A stretch of 64,000 nt of DNA from Alcanivorax sp. DSM 26293 (GTDB lineage Bacteria > Pseudomonadota > Gammaproteobacteria > Pseudomonadales > Alcanivoracaceae): positions 25,335-89,334 of the forward strand of contig NZ_FNUM01000011.1 in NCBI RefSeq assembly GCF_900107995.1. Direction: 5' to 3'. The notes under the pieces were generated by a model that was not told the origin of the DNA, did no database searches, and was given only the letters and a program-made list of their open reading frames with translations. Below, one piece after another: positions 55,483 to 63,733 of this stretch. Each line of letters starts with the position of its first letter. The first letter of the stretch is position 1. Both the position numbers and the translations under genes were made by a program.

Positions 55483-58400
55483 ATCGATAATCCGTTGGTC
55501 CGTCGGTAACCGTTTCTTCGTGCTGCTGGCTACTTTGATGCTGGTGGGGATGGGTCTCTATTCGCTGAAAAACACCCCGGTGGACGCCATTCCCGATCTG
55601 TCCGATGTACAGGTCATTATTAAGACCAGTTTTCCTGGGCAGGCACCGCAGGTGGTGGAGGACCAGGTCACGTATCCACTGACTACTGCCATGTTGTCGG
55701 TACCCGGTGCGGTTACCGTGCGCGGTTATTCCTTTTTTGGCGATTCCTTTGTGTATGTCATTTTCGACGAGGATACCGATGCCTACTGGGCACGTTCCCG
55801 GGTGCTGGAGTACCTGTCTCAGGTCGCGCCCACATTACCGCCCAGCGCCCGGCCGCAACTGGGACCGGACGCCACCGGTGTCGGCTGGGTCTACCTCTAT
55901 GCCTTGGTGGATCGCAGCGGTCAGCATGACATCAGTCAGCTGCGCAGCCTGCAGGACTGGTTCCTGAAATACGAGCTGCAAACCGTGCCGGGTGTTTCCG
56001 AAGTCTCGGCGCTCGGTGGCATGGTCAAGCAGTATCAAGTGAAGGTAAACCCGGAGAAACTGCGCGCCTTCGGTATTCCCCTGTCTCTTATCCAGATGGC
56101 TATCCAGCGCGGCAACCAGGAAGTGGGCGCCTCGGTGGTGGAAATGGCCGAAGCCGAGTACATGGTGCGCGCCAGCGGCTACATCCAGGGTATCGATGAT
56201 CTGGCCAACATTCCGTTAGGGTTGGATGTTAACGGTACGCCGCTGTTGCTCAAGGATGTGGCGGATATCGAGTTGGGGCCGCAAATGCGCCGTGGCATCG
56301 CCGAGTTGAACGGCGAAGGTGAAGTGGTGGGCGGTATTGTGGTGATGCGTTTCGGTGAGAACGCCCAGAAAACCATTGATGGGGTCAAGGCCAAGCTGGA
56401 AAAACTCAAGGCGGGTTTGCCCGATGGCGTGGAGATCGTAACCGTTTATGATCGTTCAGGGCTGATATCTCGCGCCATTGACAGTTTGTGGAAAAGTCTG
56501 GCCGAAGAACTCGCCATTGTGGCGTTGATCTGTGTCATTTTCCTGTTTCATGTCAGGTCCTCACTGGTGGCGGTCTTCAGTCTGCCGCTAGGTATACTCA
56601 CGGCTTTTACCGTGATGTATTGGCAAGGTCTCAATGCCAATATCATGTCATTAGGCGGTATAGCGATTGCGATAGGCGCCATGATTGATGGCGCGATTGT
56701 CATGATCGAAAACATGCATAAGCATATGGAACGTACGCCCTTGACGCCAGAGAACCGTTGGAAAATCGTGGCGGCGTCAGCCAGTGAAGTCGGTCCGGCG
56801 CTGTTTTTCAGTTTGCTTATTATCACTGTGAGCTTTGTACCAGTATTCACCCTGGAAGCCCAGGAGGGCCGGATGTTCAGCCCGTTGGCCTTTACCAAAA
56901 CCTATGCCATGGCAGCCAGTGCGGCGCTTGCTATCACAGTGGTGCCGGTTTTGATGGGATATTTCATCAGAGGCAAGGTGGTAGCGGAAAACAAGAATCC
57001 CGTTAATCGATTACTGATTGCCGGGTACATGCCCCTGCTGAAAACCGTATTGCGTTTTCCGAAAATTACACTTGCCATTGCGGTTGTGATTTTCCTCGTT
57101 GGGATCTGGCCGGTTAACAAGATTGGTAGTGAATTCATCCCCGATCTGGATGAAGGTGATCTGATGTATATGCCGACCACTTATCCGGGGATCTCGATAG
57201 GCAAAGCCAGGGAATTGTTGCAGCAGACCGACAAGCTGATCGCGACAGTGCCTGAGGTAAAAACCGTGTTTGGCAAAATCGGCCGTGCCGAGACAGCCAC
57301 GGATCCCGCTCCGCTGACCATGATCGAGACCTTTATTCAGCTCAAGCCCAAAGAGGAATGGCGCGAGGGCATGACCACGGAGAAGCTCAAGAAGGAGCTG
57401 GATGCGCTAGTGAAATTCCCCGGTTTGACCAACGCTTGGGTGATGCCGATCAAGACTCGCATCGACATGCTGGCCACCGGCATCAAGACGCCGGTAGGCA
57501 TCAAGGTGGCGGGCGAGGATCTGCGAGAAATTCAGAAGATTGGTCAGCGACTAGAGCAGATCCTCAAGGATGTACCCGGCACAGCCTCGGTGTATTCCGA
57601 AAGGGTGGCCGGTGGGCGTTACATCAAGGTGGATATTCAGCGTGCACAGGCGGCGCGCTATGGCCTCAATATTGCTGATGTGCAGCAGGTAATAGCCACG
57701 GCCATTGGGGGAATGAATGTGGCGCAGACCATTGAGGGGCTGGAGCGTTATCCGATCAATCTGCGCTACCCGCAGGACTATCGAGACTCGCCAGAACAGC
57801 TGGCGCTGCTGCCCATCGTTACGCCCAGCGGCCAACGCATTGCGCTCGCCGATGTGGCCAATGTCTATGTGGAGGACGGCCCGCCAGCGATCAAGAGCGA
57901 GAACGCCAGGCTGAATGGCTGGACCTTTGTAGATATCGATGGGGTGGACGTGGGCAGCTATGTACAAGCGGCCATGGCAACGGTCGAGCAGCAGTTGGAT
58001 TTACCGGCCGGTTACTCGGTGGCCTGGTCCGGTCAGTACGAATACATGCTGCGCGCCAAAGAGAAACTGACCTATGTGGTTCCTTTGACGCTTGCCATCA
58101 TTATCATTCTGTTATACATGAATTTTCGTAACTTCACTGAAATAGCCATTATTCTGGGAACACTACCACTGGCGGTAATTGGTTCAATCTGGCTGATGTA
58201 CCTGCTTGGCTATAATTTTTCTGTCGCGGTTGCGGTTGGTTTTATTGCACTGGCGGGGGTTACGGTGGAAATAGGTATCATCATGTTAACTTATCTTAAC
58301 CAAGCATATCACCAATTGATAGATACCTGTCGTGAGCGTGGAGTGCAACCATTAAAAGAAGATTTGCTCGAAGCCGTGACACAGGGCGCGGGACTTCGTG

Positions 58401-58597
58401 TAAGACCCGTAATGATGACTACGGCCTCCACTATCGCTGGATTGCTGCCCATTATGTTCAGTTCCGGAACAGGTGCGGAAGTTGTTAGCCGGATTGCGGC
58501 GCCTATGGTGGGCGGAATGGTGAGTGCTGTGATTTTAACGTTGTTGGTATTACCCGTCGTGTATTACCTATGGCGCACCCGCTCGCTGAAAGCATAA
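55475..58597 (+). CDS. cusA: CusA-type Cu/Ag RND pump, copy 2
   Basis: 1040 residues, complete. The transmembrane-4 motif [18 protein letters not shown] puts it in the Cu/Ag HME4 group. Methionines for Cu(I) transfer are visible in DLMYMPTTYPG, APLTMIETFI and [10 protein letters not shown]. With cusC and cusB just upstream this is the intact CusCBA pump. An IS256-family element begins directly after its TAA (58595-58597), so any downstream gene of the operon has been cut off or displaced. Confidence 0.95.
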   Translation: MIESIIRWSVGNRFFVLLATLMLVGMGLYSLKNTPVDAIPDLSDVQVIIKTSFPGQAPQVVEDQVTYPLTTAMLSVPGAVTVRGYSFFGDSFVYVIFDEDTDAYWARSRVLEYLSQVAPTLPPSARPQLGPDATGVGWVYLYALVDRSGQHDISQLRSLQDWFLKYELQTVPGVSEVSALGGMVKQYQVKVNPEKLRAFGIPLSLIQMAIQRGNQEVGASVVEMAEAEYMVRASGYIQGIDDLANIPLGLDVNGTPLLLKDVADIELGPQMRRGIAELNGEGEVVGGIVVMRFGENAQKTIDGVKAKLEKLKAGLPDGVEIVTVYDRSGLISRAIDSLWKSLAEELAIVALICVIFLFHVRSSLVAVFSLPLGILTAFTVMYWQGLNANIMSLGGIAIAIGAMIDGAIVMIENMHKHMERTPLTPENRWKIVAASASEVGPALFFSLLIITVSFVPVFTLEAQEGRMFSPLAFTKTYAMAASAALAITVVPVLMGYFIRGKVVAENKNPVNRLLIAGYMPLLKTVLRFPKITLAIAVVIFLVGIWPVNKIGSEFIPDLDEGDLMYMPTTYPGISIGKARELLQQTDKLIATVPEVKTVFGKIGRAETATDPAPLTMIETFIQLKPKEEWREGMTTEKLKKELDALVKFPGLTNAWVMPIKTRIDMLATGIKTPVGIKVAGEDLREIQKIGQRLEQILKDVPGTASVYSERVAGGRYIKVDIQRAQAARYGLNIADVQQVIATAIGGMNVAQTIEGLERYPINLRYPQDYRDSPEQLALLPIVTPSGQRIALADVANVYVEDGPPAIKSENARLNGWTFVDIDGVDVGSYVQAAMATVEQQLDLPAGYSVAWSGQYEYMLRAKEKLTYVVPLTLAIIIILLYMNFRNFTEIAIILGTLPLAVIGSIWLMYLLGYNFSVAVAVGFIALAGVTVEIGIIMLTYLNQAYHQLIDTCRERGVQPLKEDLLEAVTQGAGLRVRPVMMTTASTIAGLLPIMFSSGTGAEVVSRIAAPMVGGMVSAVILTLLVLPVVYYLWRTRSLKA

Positions 58598-59923
58598 GAG
58601 CCTGTAAACCAAATTGTGTAACTGCCCACGACTGAGTAACCTTTTTAAAAGGATGCCATCGTGGGTATGCAATTGGACCAAGAAAAACTCAAAGCCATGG
58701 CCGCCGAGTTGGCCAAAGACATTAAGTCTGAAAAAGATCTCGGAGCTCTTACTCAACAGTTGATCAAAATGACTGTTGAAACCGCCCTCAATGCCGAACT
58801 GGACGAGCACCTCGGATACGAGAAACATGCTCCTGAAGGCCGTGGCACTGGCAATAGCCGTAACGGCTATTCAGCCAAGCGCCTGAAAGGGCAGCACGGC
58901 GAAGTATCGATACAGGCTCCGCGAGACCGGAACGGTTCTTTCGAACCTCAATTCATCCGTAAAGGCCAGTCCCGTCTGACCCAGATGGATGACCAAATCC
59001 TCGCACTTTACGCCAAGGGTCTGAGCACCCGGGATATCGTGGATGCCTTCAAGGAAATGTATGACGCGGATATATCGGCCACGCTCGTCTCTAAGGTGAC
59101 AGAGCGAGTTATCGAGCAGGTTCACGAGTGGCAGAACCGCCCGCTGGATCCGATCTATCCTATCGTCTATCTGGACTGCATTGTTCTGAAAATTCGACAG
59201 GATAAACGCGTCATCAACAAATCCCTGTACCTGGCTCTGGCTATCAACATGGAAGACCAGAAGGAGCTTCTTGGCCTTTGGCTGGCTGAAACGGAAGGCG
59301 CGAAGTTCTGGCTATCGGTACTGACGGAACTGAAAAACCGTGGTCTGGAGGACATCCTTATCGCCTGTGTGGACGGCCTGAAAGGGTTCCCAGATGCGAT
59401 TGCTGCAGAGTATCCGCAGACCAAGATACAGCTGTGTATCGTGCATATGATTCGCAACTCGCTGGGCTACGTGTCCTGGAAGGACTACAAGGCCGTGACG
59501 GCCGATCTGAAGCAGATCTACCAGTCTGCCACCGAACGTGAAGCCCGGCAGGCGCTGGATGCCTTTGGCGAACGCTGGGACAGCCAATACCCGCAGATCT
59601 CTCGATCCTGGAACAGCCACTGGGACAATCTGATTACGCTGTTCGAGTACCCTCCGGCGATTCGCAAGGTGATCTATACCACGAATGCCATCGAGTCGCT
59701 GAACAGTGTGATTCGTAAAGCGACCAAGCGCAGAAAGTTATTCCCCAGCGATGACTCGGCACTGAAAGTGGCTTTCCTGGCGATCCAGCAGGCTTCGAAG
59801 AAATGGACCATGCCGATCCGTGATTGGAGGCCGGCATTGAATCGCTTTATTATCGAATTTGGTGACCGCCTGAACGGTCACCTGTAATGGGGTGGGCAGT
59901 TACACAGATTTATTTACAGGCTC
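58598..59923 (+). mobile_element. IS256-family insertion sequence, complete (about 1326 bp)
   Basis: Terminal inverted repeats are 58598-58629 (starting GAGCCTGTAAACCAAATTG) and 59892-59923; they match at most of 32 positions. One transposase gene fills the element. No perfect target duplication is seen: the flanks share only AGCAT. The left end touches the cusA stop codon, and the right end cuts a DUF1566 gene. The lack of a clean duplication suggests that DNA next to the element was lost after insertion. Confidence 0.9.
58661..59887 (+). CDS. IS256-family transposase (mutator type)
   Basis: 408 residues from GTG 58661 (AAAGGATG upstream; ATG 58667 is possible). The mutator-type DDE pattern is visible: Asp in YPIVYLDCIVLKIR, Asp in IACVDGLKGFPDAI, and Glu in TTNAIESLNSVIRKATKRR. 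NSRNGYSAKRLKG and LYAKGLSTRDIVDAF are typical of IS256. No frameshift is seen, so it may be active. Confidence 0.95.
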   Translation: MGMQLDQEKLKAMAAELAKDIKSEKDLGALTQQLIKMTVETALNAELDEHLGYEKHAPEGRGTGNSRNGYSAKRLKGQHGEVSIQAPRDRNGSFEPQFIRKGQSRLTQMDDQILALYAKGLSTRDIVDAFKEMYDADISATLVSKVTERVIEQVHEWQNRPLDPIYPIVYLDCIVLKIRQDKRVINKSLYLALAINMEDQKELLGLWLAETEGAKFWLSVLTELKNRGLEDILIACVDGLKGFPDAIAAEYPQTKIQLCIVHMIRNSLGYVSWKDYKAVTADLKQIYQSATEREARQALDAFGERWDSQYPQISRSWNSHWDNLITLFEYPPAIRKVIYTTNAIESLNSVIRKATKRRKLFPSDDSALKVAFLAIQQASKKWTMPIRDWRPALNRFIIEFGDRLNGHL

Positions 59924-60435
59924 AGCATTTTTTCTTTTTTGGCAGTAATGCATACGCTATTTGCATGAACGGAGATCAAAATGACTTCGTTGGCCCGTCA
60001 ACCCCGACAGAGGATTTTTTAACGCATCCCGATGGCACCGCTATCCACTTGGTTACCGGGCTGATGTGGAAAAGATGTGCTGAGGGGCAGACCTGGAATT
60101 CTGGAAGTTGCACAGAGTCAGGCTGGGCATCAATGTTTACCTGGATGAGCGCATTGCAGCATGCTCATGCTGAGTCAGCCTTTGCTGGCTATGATGATTG
60201 GAGGCTTCCAAACATAAAAGAGCTAGGAACAATAGTGGAAATTAGCTGCAGCGCGCCGGCGATTAACGCAGCAGTGTTCCCCGGCGCTCCAGGTGGTTTG
60301 TTTTGGTCTTCTTCTCCCAACTTTTCGGATAGTGGAAAAGCTTGGCCCATCCAGTTTACCCATGGAATTTCCTATCCTGCCGAGAAAAGTTCAATGGCAT
60401 CAGTAAGACTCGTTCGAAGTGTTGGGGGAAATTAG
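59887..60435 (+). CDS. DUF1566 (Lcl-like) domain protein, 5' end replaced by IS256
   Basis: The frame has 182 codons, but the first 12 lie inside the IS right end. The natural part starts with what looks like the end of a signal peptide (FFFFGSNAYAICMNGD). Residues about 38-180 match DUF1566: GLMWKRCAEGQTW, FAGYDDWRLPNIKELGTI, FWSSSPN and VRLVRSVGG. Such domains occur in surface adhesins like Legionella Lcl. Without its own start and signal, it is unlikely to be exported properly, unless the hybrid start works. Confidence 0.75.
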   Translation: MGWAVTQIYLQAQHFFFFGSNAYAICMNGDQNDFVGPSTPTEDFLTHPDGTAIHLVTGLMWKRCAEGQTWNSGSCTESGWASMFTWMSALQHAHAESAFAGYDDWRLPNIKELGTIVEISCSAPAINAAVFPGAPGGLFWSSSPNFSDSGKAWPIQFTHGISYPAEKSSMASVRLVRSVGGN

Positions 60436-60559
60436 CAGGCTAACCCTCTACTCATACGGCGGTTAAAAATGGGGGACTACAAAACGGTCTATGGAGTTTA
60501 AGAGACAGCAGTCGATACGATGAGACGGCCTACTTCGACTGATAACACTGAGAAATGAC

Positions 60560-60778
60560 ATGGCTAAACGAACCGAGTACACGCGGGCTCAAGCCATCGC
60601 GCTGATCTCCAGGCAAGCAGCCAGGATCTTGGGTAGCCAGGATAACGCAACGGAGTGGCTGAATACGCCGAACCAGGCACTGGGAATGGCCAAACCGATT
60701 GACCTGCTTGGTACGGGGTCTGGCGCCACCCAGGTCCGCAGCGTACTGAGCGCGATTGAGCATGGTGGGCCGGTGTAG
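60560..60778 (+). CDS. Short DUF2384 (ParS/MbcA antitoxin-type) protein, possibly a remnant
   Basis: 72 residues. The second half, ATEWLNTPNQALGMAKPIDLLGTGSGATQVRSVLSAIEHGG, matches the DUF2384 toxin-binding domain of RES-Xre type antitoxins. The usual Xre DNA-binding part is missing; only a short helix precedes. No RES toxin gene follows (the next 150 bp are empty). It may be a relic, or a minimal antitoxin of a lost system. Confidence 0.6.
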   Translation: MAKRTEYTRAQAIALISRQAARILGSQDNATEWLNTPNQALGMAKPIDLLGTGSGATQVRSVLSAIEHGGPV

Positions 60779-60880
60779 GGCTGAAACCCGGAGCCCACAT
60801 TTCCCACTATTTCGCTAGCCGAGCTTTCAGACCGCTACCGAGGCACCTCAATCAGGCGTTACCGGGGCAGGCAAAATAGG

Positions 60881-60909
60881 TTGACTGATCAACTATATGG
60901 CAATATGGT
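60881..60909 (+). promoter_or_regulatory. Promoter with -10 box inside a palindrome
   Basis: -35 TTGACT (60881-60886) and -10 TATGGT (60904-60909) are 17 bp apart. The -10 box is the last part of the left arm of the 35-bp palindrome, so a protein bound to it would block the promoter. The predicted mRNA start is only about 10-15 bases from the ATG at 60929. Confidence 0.6.
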
Positions 60910-60927
60910 AACCATATTGCCATATAG
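60893..60927. repeat. 35-bp perfect palindrome at the start of a small gene
   Basis: The 17-bp arms 60893-60909 (CTATATGGCAATATGGT) and 60911-60927 flank a single A. Each arm itself repeats ATATGG (TATATGGC-AATATGGT), so four half-sites are possible. It ends two bases before ATG 60929. It is most likely an operator; as RNA it would also hide the start region. Confidence 0.9.
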
Positions 60928-60928
60928 G

Positions 60929-61321
60929 ATGAAAGCCATGCCCCCAGTAATCCGGATCTCCGAATCCCTTTACCAGCGCCTCTCCGCCCATGCCGAAGGA
61001 TTCGACACCCCCGCCAATGTAATCGAGCGACTACTTGACCAGGTTGAAGGGGTTTCCCCCGGCTCCGATGATCATCGCCAGAGCCGTCTTCAGCGGCCGG
61101 AGCTTCACTTCTTCCCCAGCGAAGACCGCTTCCGGCAGGGCCTTATCGACGGCAGAACCGGCCAAGTCGTGCTTCACTTTGCGGACGGCAGCAAAGAGAA
61201 AAAGCCCTGGCAGTCAAGCCGCTTTACCGAGCGCTCGAACCTCCGTGCGAACATCTGGTCCGGGCTGCTCCGAGGCTGGGAAGAAAAGCAGATTGTCTCT
61301 GCCGAATTTCACATGAAATAG
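60929..61321 (+). CDS. Unknown small protein with RHH-like N-terminus, likely autoregulator
   Basis: 130 residues from ATG 60929 (ATG 60938 also possible). Residues 4-40 (PVIRISESLYQRLSAHAEGFDTPANVIERLLD) look like a ribbon-helix-helix or SeqA-like DNA-binding/dimer unit. The C-terminal half is rich in Arg, Trp and Lys and not recognised. The perfect palindrome over its own promoter fits an autorepressor. No toxin-like partner is obvious; the next gene encodes an unknown 195-residue protein. Confidence 0.65.
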   Translation: MKAMPPVIRISESLYQRLSAHAEGFDTPANVIERLLDQVEGVSPGSDDHRQSRLQRPELHFFPSEDRFRQGLIDGRTGQVVLHFADGSKEKKPWQSSRFTERSNLRANIWSGLLRGWEEKQIVSAEFHMK

Positions 61322-61346
61322 CCCGCCCATCACGAAGGAGAACAGC

Positions 61347-61934
61347 ATGTCTCTTCAGCAGGTTAACCAGGTCAAAGCCCGTCTGGATTCCCTTGCCTCT
61401 CCATCACATGAGTCATGCGGTGTGTTCTGCAGTACTTGTGGAGGATACGCAAGGCGCCTTCCGCCACTGCTCACCTCTGGGGACCACGACGCCATCAAAG
61501 CGATGCTGGAGAGCTCAACGCTGAGCGAGCTAAAGCAGCTTGGCATGTGGCTGGAGTTTCTTCCTGTAGTGCAAGGTGCGGCTTTTCGTCGCTGGATCAT
61601 GCAGACCTTGGAGGAGCTACCTGGTGCAGACGTGCAGGCAGTCGATGCATTTATCTTTGAAGCCAGGCATTGGACGAGCAGCCCCCAGCTCCTTGCTTAC
61701 AGCAAGCTGCGAGAGCTGGCTTTGCAGTACGTCGAGCAGGCCCTTCTCCCGGAAAACTGGTCTCTACTGGAAACCATCCTGCTGACCTTGAAAGTCGAAG
61801 ATATTCCAACCGACCTGATCGATCAGGCTATCGAGATTGCCGAAACCGACCATCAGATTGCTCGCGCGCTCTATAACCGACTCAGAGAAATGGACCCCAG
61901 AGTTCGCCAGTTTTCTAGCGACTTAAAGTCTTGA
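61347..61934 (+). CDS. Hypothetical helical protein
   Basis: 195 residues with an AAGGAG ribosome site eight bases before ATG 61347. A CGVFCSTCGG cluster near residues 24-33 could hold zinc. The rest is predicted helix with leucine- and glutamate-rich repeats (LSELKQLGMWLEFLP, AIEIAETDHQIARALYNRL). I recognise no family. It follows the RHH-like gene by 25 bp and may share its operon. Confidence 0.55.
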   Translation: MSLQQVNQVKARLDSLASPSHESCGVFCSTCGGYARRLPPLLTSGDHDAIKAMLESSTLSELKQLGMWLEFLPVVQGAAFRRWIMQTLEELPGADVQAVDAFIFEARHWTSSPQLLAYSKLRELALQYVEQALLPENWSLLETILLTLKVEDIPTDLIDQAIEIAETDHQIARALYNRLREMDPRVRQFSSDLKS

Positions 61935-61997
61935 TATGTTACGGGCATATCAAGTCTCAGGCAGCGTATCAGCCCGTTGGGATTCGGGAAAAGCGGG

Positions 61998-62366
61998 CTA
62001 CTTCGACGATCGACTCTGCGCGTGTACCGGACAGAGAATAAACCAGGCATAATCTCGCTCACATGGCTCGCCCGGCGCGCCACACTCCTCGCAGGTACGC
62101 GAGGCCAGCTGCGACGCCATATAGATCATGCCTTTCTGGAAGCTATCGCCACCACCTGCATAAAAACGCAGCTGGGCAAACTTGGCCTTCACTTGATAGG
62201 CTTTGACCTGCGCCCCTCTGCCATTATCCGTCAGATGCTGGAGATCACGGCACAACGTATCCACCAGGGTAAACCACCCGTCAGCAATTCCCAGGCCTTC
62301 TTGCTGGCAACCCTCAAGAATCTTGGGGTACCGGCTGAATAACAGTTCTTCCAGTTCACGCTTCAT
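61998..62366 (-). CDS. Hypothetical protein with C-terminal zinc-ribbon-like motif (paralogue A)
   Basis: 122 residues from ATG 62366 (AAAGGAGAG upstream). It is about 45-50 % identical by eye to the gene at 62955-63314: both share DGWFVLVDTLC, LQHLTD, VKxKFxxLxFY, MIxMAS and a C-terminal CE(E/V)CG(A/S)PGE...LCPxH. The four Cys/His residues probably bind zinc. Related proteins occur as strings of small genes in polymorphic-toxin and phage-rich regions, often with unknown roles. Confidence 0.65.
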   Translation of the reverse strand: MKRELEELLFSRYPKILEGCQQEGLGIADGWFTLVDTLCRDLQHLTDNGRGAQVKAYQVKAKFAQLRFYAGGGDSFQKGMIYMASQLASRTCEECGAPGEPCERDYAWFILCPVHAQSRSSK

Positions 62367-62456
62367 GGCTCTCTCCTTTAGTTTTCGTAGTACACGCAAC
62401 GGGTTTTGCCTGGCAGAGGGTGGGTGGGCATCCGGATTCCGTCACCTCCGATTCCA

Positions 62457-62876
62457 TCACTGCCCATAGGCGATCGACCTGATTACTTCCCGCCTGACCT
62501 TTCTCCTGAAGCCCCTCCCGACAGGAATGTAAATACTGTTTCTGGTTTCGATCGGACGCCCAATCGACGAGCCCGTAACCAATACCGAGCTGCAAAGGCA
62601 GTTGCCTGCCTTAAAGCCCCCACTGAAGTCATGAATAACCCAATGGGCATAGAGGACAGCAGGCATGAAACCATCGGTATCAAGCTTTTCAGCCTCTTTC
62701 TGATTCACCTTGACGTCCAGCCAGATCCAATTCTGGACAATACGGATATTTTTATGCGGTGACGTTTTATAAAGCCCGATAGCCAGCTCCCAAGCATGGC
62801 TTTTGGGCGGCGCTTCATGGCAATCGCCCATGTCGCTACGCAGGGCTATCATCATCTCATCCAGAGTCGCGAACAC
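62457..62876 (-). CDS. DUF6957-like hypothetical protein
   Basis: 139 residues from GTG 62876, chosen because GGAGG stands eight bases before it; a TTG further up lacks such a site. The C-terminal half (FMPAVLYAHWVIHDFSGGFKAGNCLCSSVLV, PIETRNSIYIPVGRGFRRKV) fits the DUF6957 pattern. The function is unknown. It lies between two paralogous zinc-ribbon genes on the same strand. Confidence 0.6.
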   Translation of the reverse strand: MFATLDEMMIALRSDMGDCHEAPPKSHAWELAIGLYKTSPHKNIRIVQNWIWLDVKVNQKEAEKLDTDGFMPAVLYAHWVIHDFSGGFKAGNCLCSSVLVTGSSIGRPIETRNSIYIPVGRGFRRKVRREVIRSIAYGQ

Positions 62877-62954
62877 GATGAAATCCTCCAACAGAGACAG
62901 GAAAATCAGTTCCGAGAACAATGATCCAAACCTTTGATCAGACTCGTGAAGACA

Positions 62955-63314
62955 TCAGGAGCCCGCGGTATGAGTAGGGCAAAGAGTTCGCCAATGATCC
63001 TGCTGCTCGACTCGCTCGCCCGGTGAACCACATACTTCACACGTGCGCATGCTTATCAGGCTGGCCATGTGGATCATCCCCGCCTGGAAATAATCTGCGC
63101 CTTCCGCGTAAAAACATAACTCGCCAAATTTCTGCTTCACCTGCAGTGCGCGAACTTGAGGACCTGCGCCGCTATCCGTCAGGTGTTGAAGGCCCAGACA
63201 AAGCGTGTCGACAAGGACAAACCATCCGTCACCAATACAAAGCTCCCTGTAGTCACATTGCCCGAGTATTTTCTCGTGCTGCTCGAACAAGCTATCTTCA
63301 AGATCCTTTCTCAT
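62955..63314 (-). CDS. Hypothetical protein with C-terminal zinc-ribbon-like motif (paralogue B)
   Basis: 119 residues, MRKDLEDSLFEQHEKILG to TLCPTH. It is the paralogue of 61998-62366, with the same CEVCGSPGE...W.TLCPTH end. It is upstream on the same strand, with the DUF6957 gene between. The pair suggests local duplication, or repeated capture of one gene family. Confidence 0.65.
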   Translation of the reverse strand: MRKDLEDSLFEQHEKILGQCDYRELCIGDGWFVLVDTLCLGLQHLTDSGAGPQVRALQVKQKFGELCFYAEGADYFQAGMIHMASLISMRTCEVCGSPGERVEQQDHWRTLCPTHTAGS

Positions 63315-63357
63315 AGCACCCGCCTCGGTTGATCACGATATTTTGTAGCCCAATGTC

Positions 63358-63597
63358 CTACTGTAGTGCTCCGACACCAGCACGGACCTTTTCCTCGTCA
63401 ATAAACGGTAATAGCCGAGCAATGTTTCGGGCATCATCAATACCCCGGTGGTGTACACCCCCGAATTCAAGTTTGTGAAATGCCAGAGCAGACCGAAGTC
63501 CTGTACGACGTTGGCGTGTGGTCGCCCTCCAGGCTTTCTTCAGGTTCACATGCGGTCGCTTGAGAAATGCTGAGCCACTGGCGAACCGGCGCTCCAT
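63358..63597 (-). pseudogene. 3'-5' exonuclease (DEDDh, ERI1-like), C-terminal fragment
   Basis: The last 79 codons carry the end of a DEDDh exonuclease: LKRPHVNLKKAWRATTRQRRTGLRSALAF and the active-site HHRGIDDARNIARLL, with the catalytic His and Asp of Exo III. The first two motifs (DxE and D) are absent. The frame breaks at about 63600, where the IS3-type element begins. It is inactive. Confidence 0.7.
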
Positions 63598-63733
63598 GGA
63601 CGCGAATTCCCGAAAATCGTAGCCGCCCCACGACCCCCAGATACCGGGTCTTTGGTCAGCCGGTAATCACCCCGAAATTTAGCCCTGCTCAAAAGTAGAA
63701 TTTTCTCGTAACCTAGCACGAAGGAGATTCTGC

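Noticed and set aside
58585..59935. AGCAT on both sides of the IS256 element as a target duplication
   Set aside because: Only five bases agree and the next bases differ; the family makes 8-9-bp duplications, so this is probably chance.
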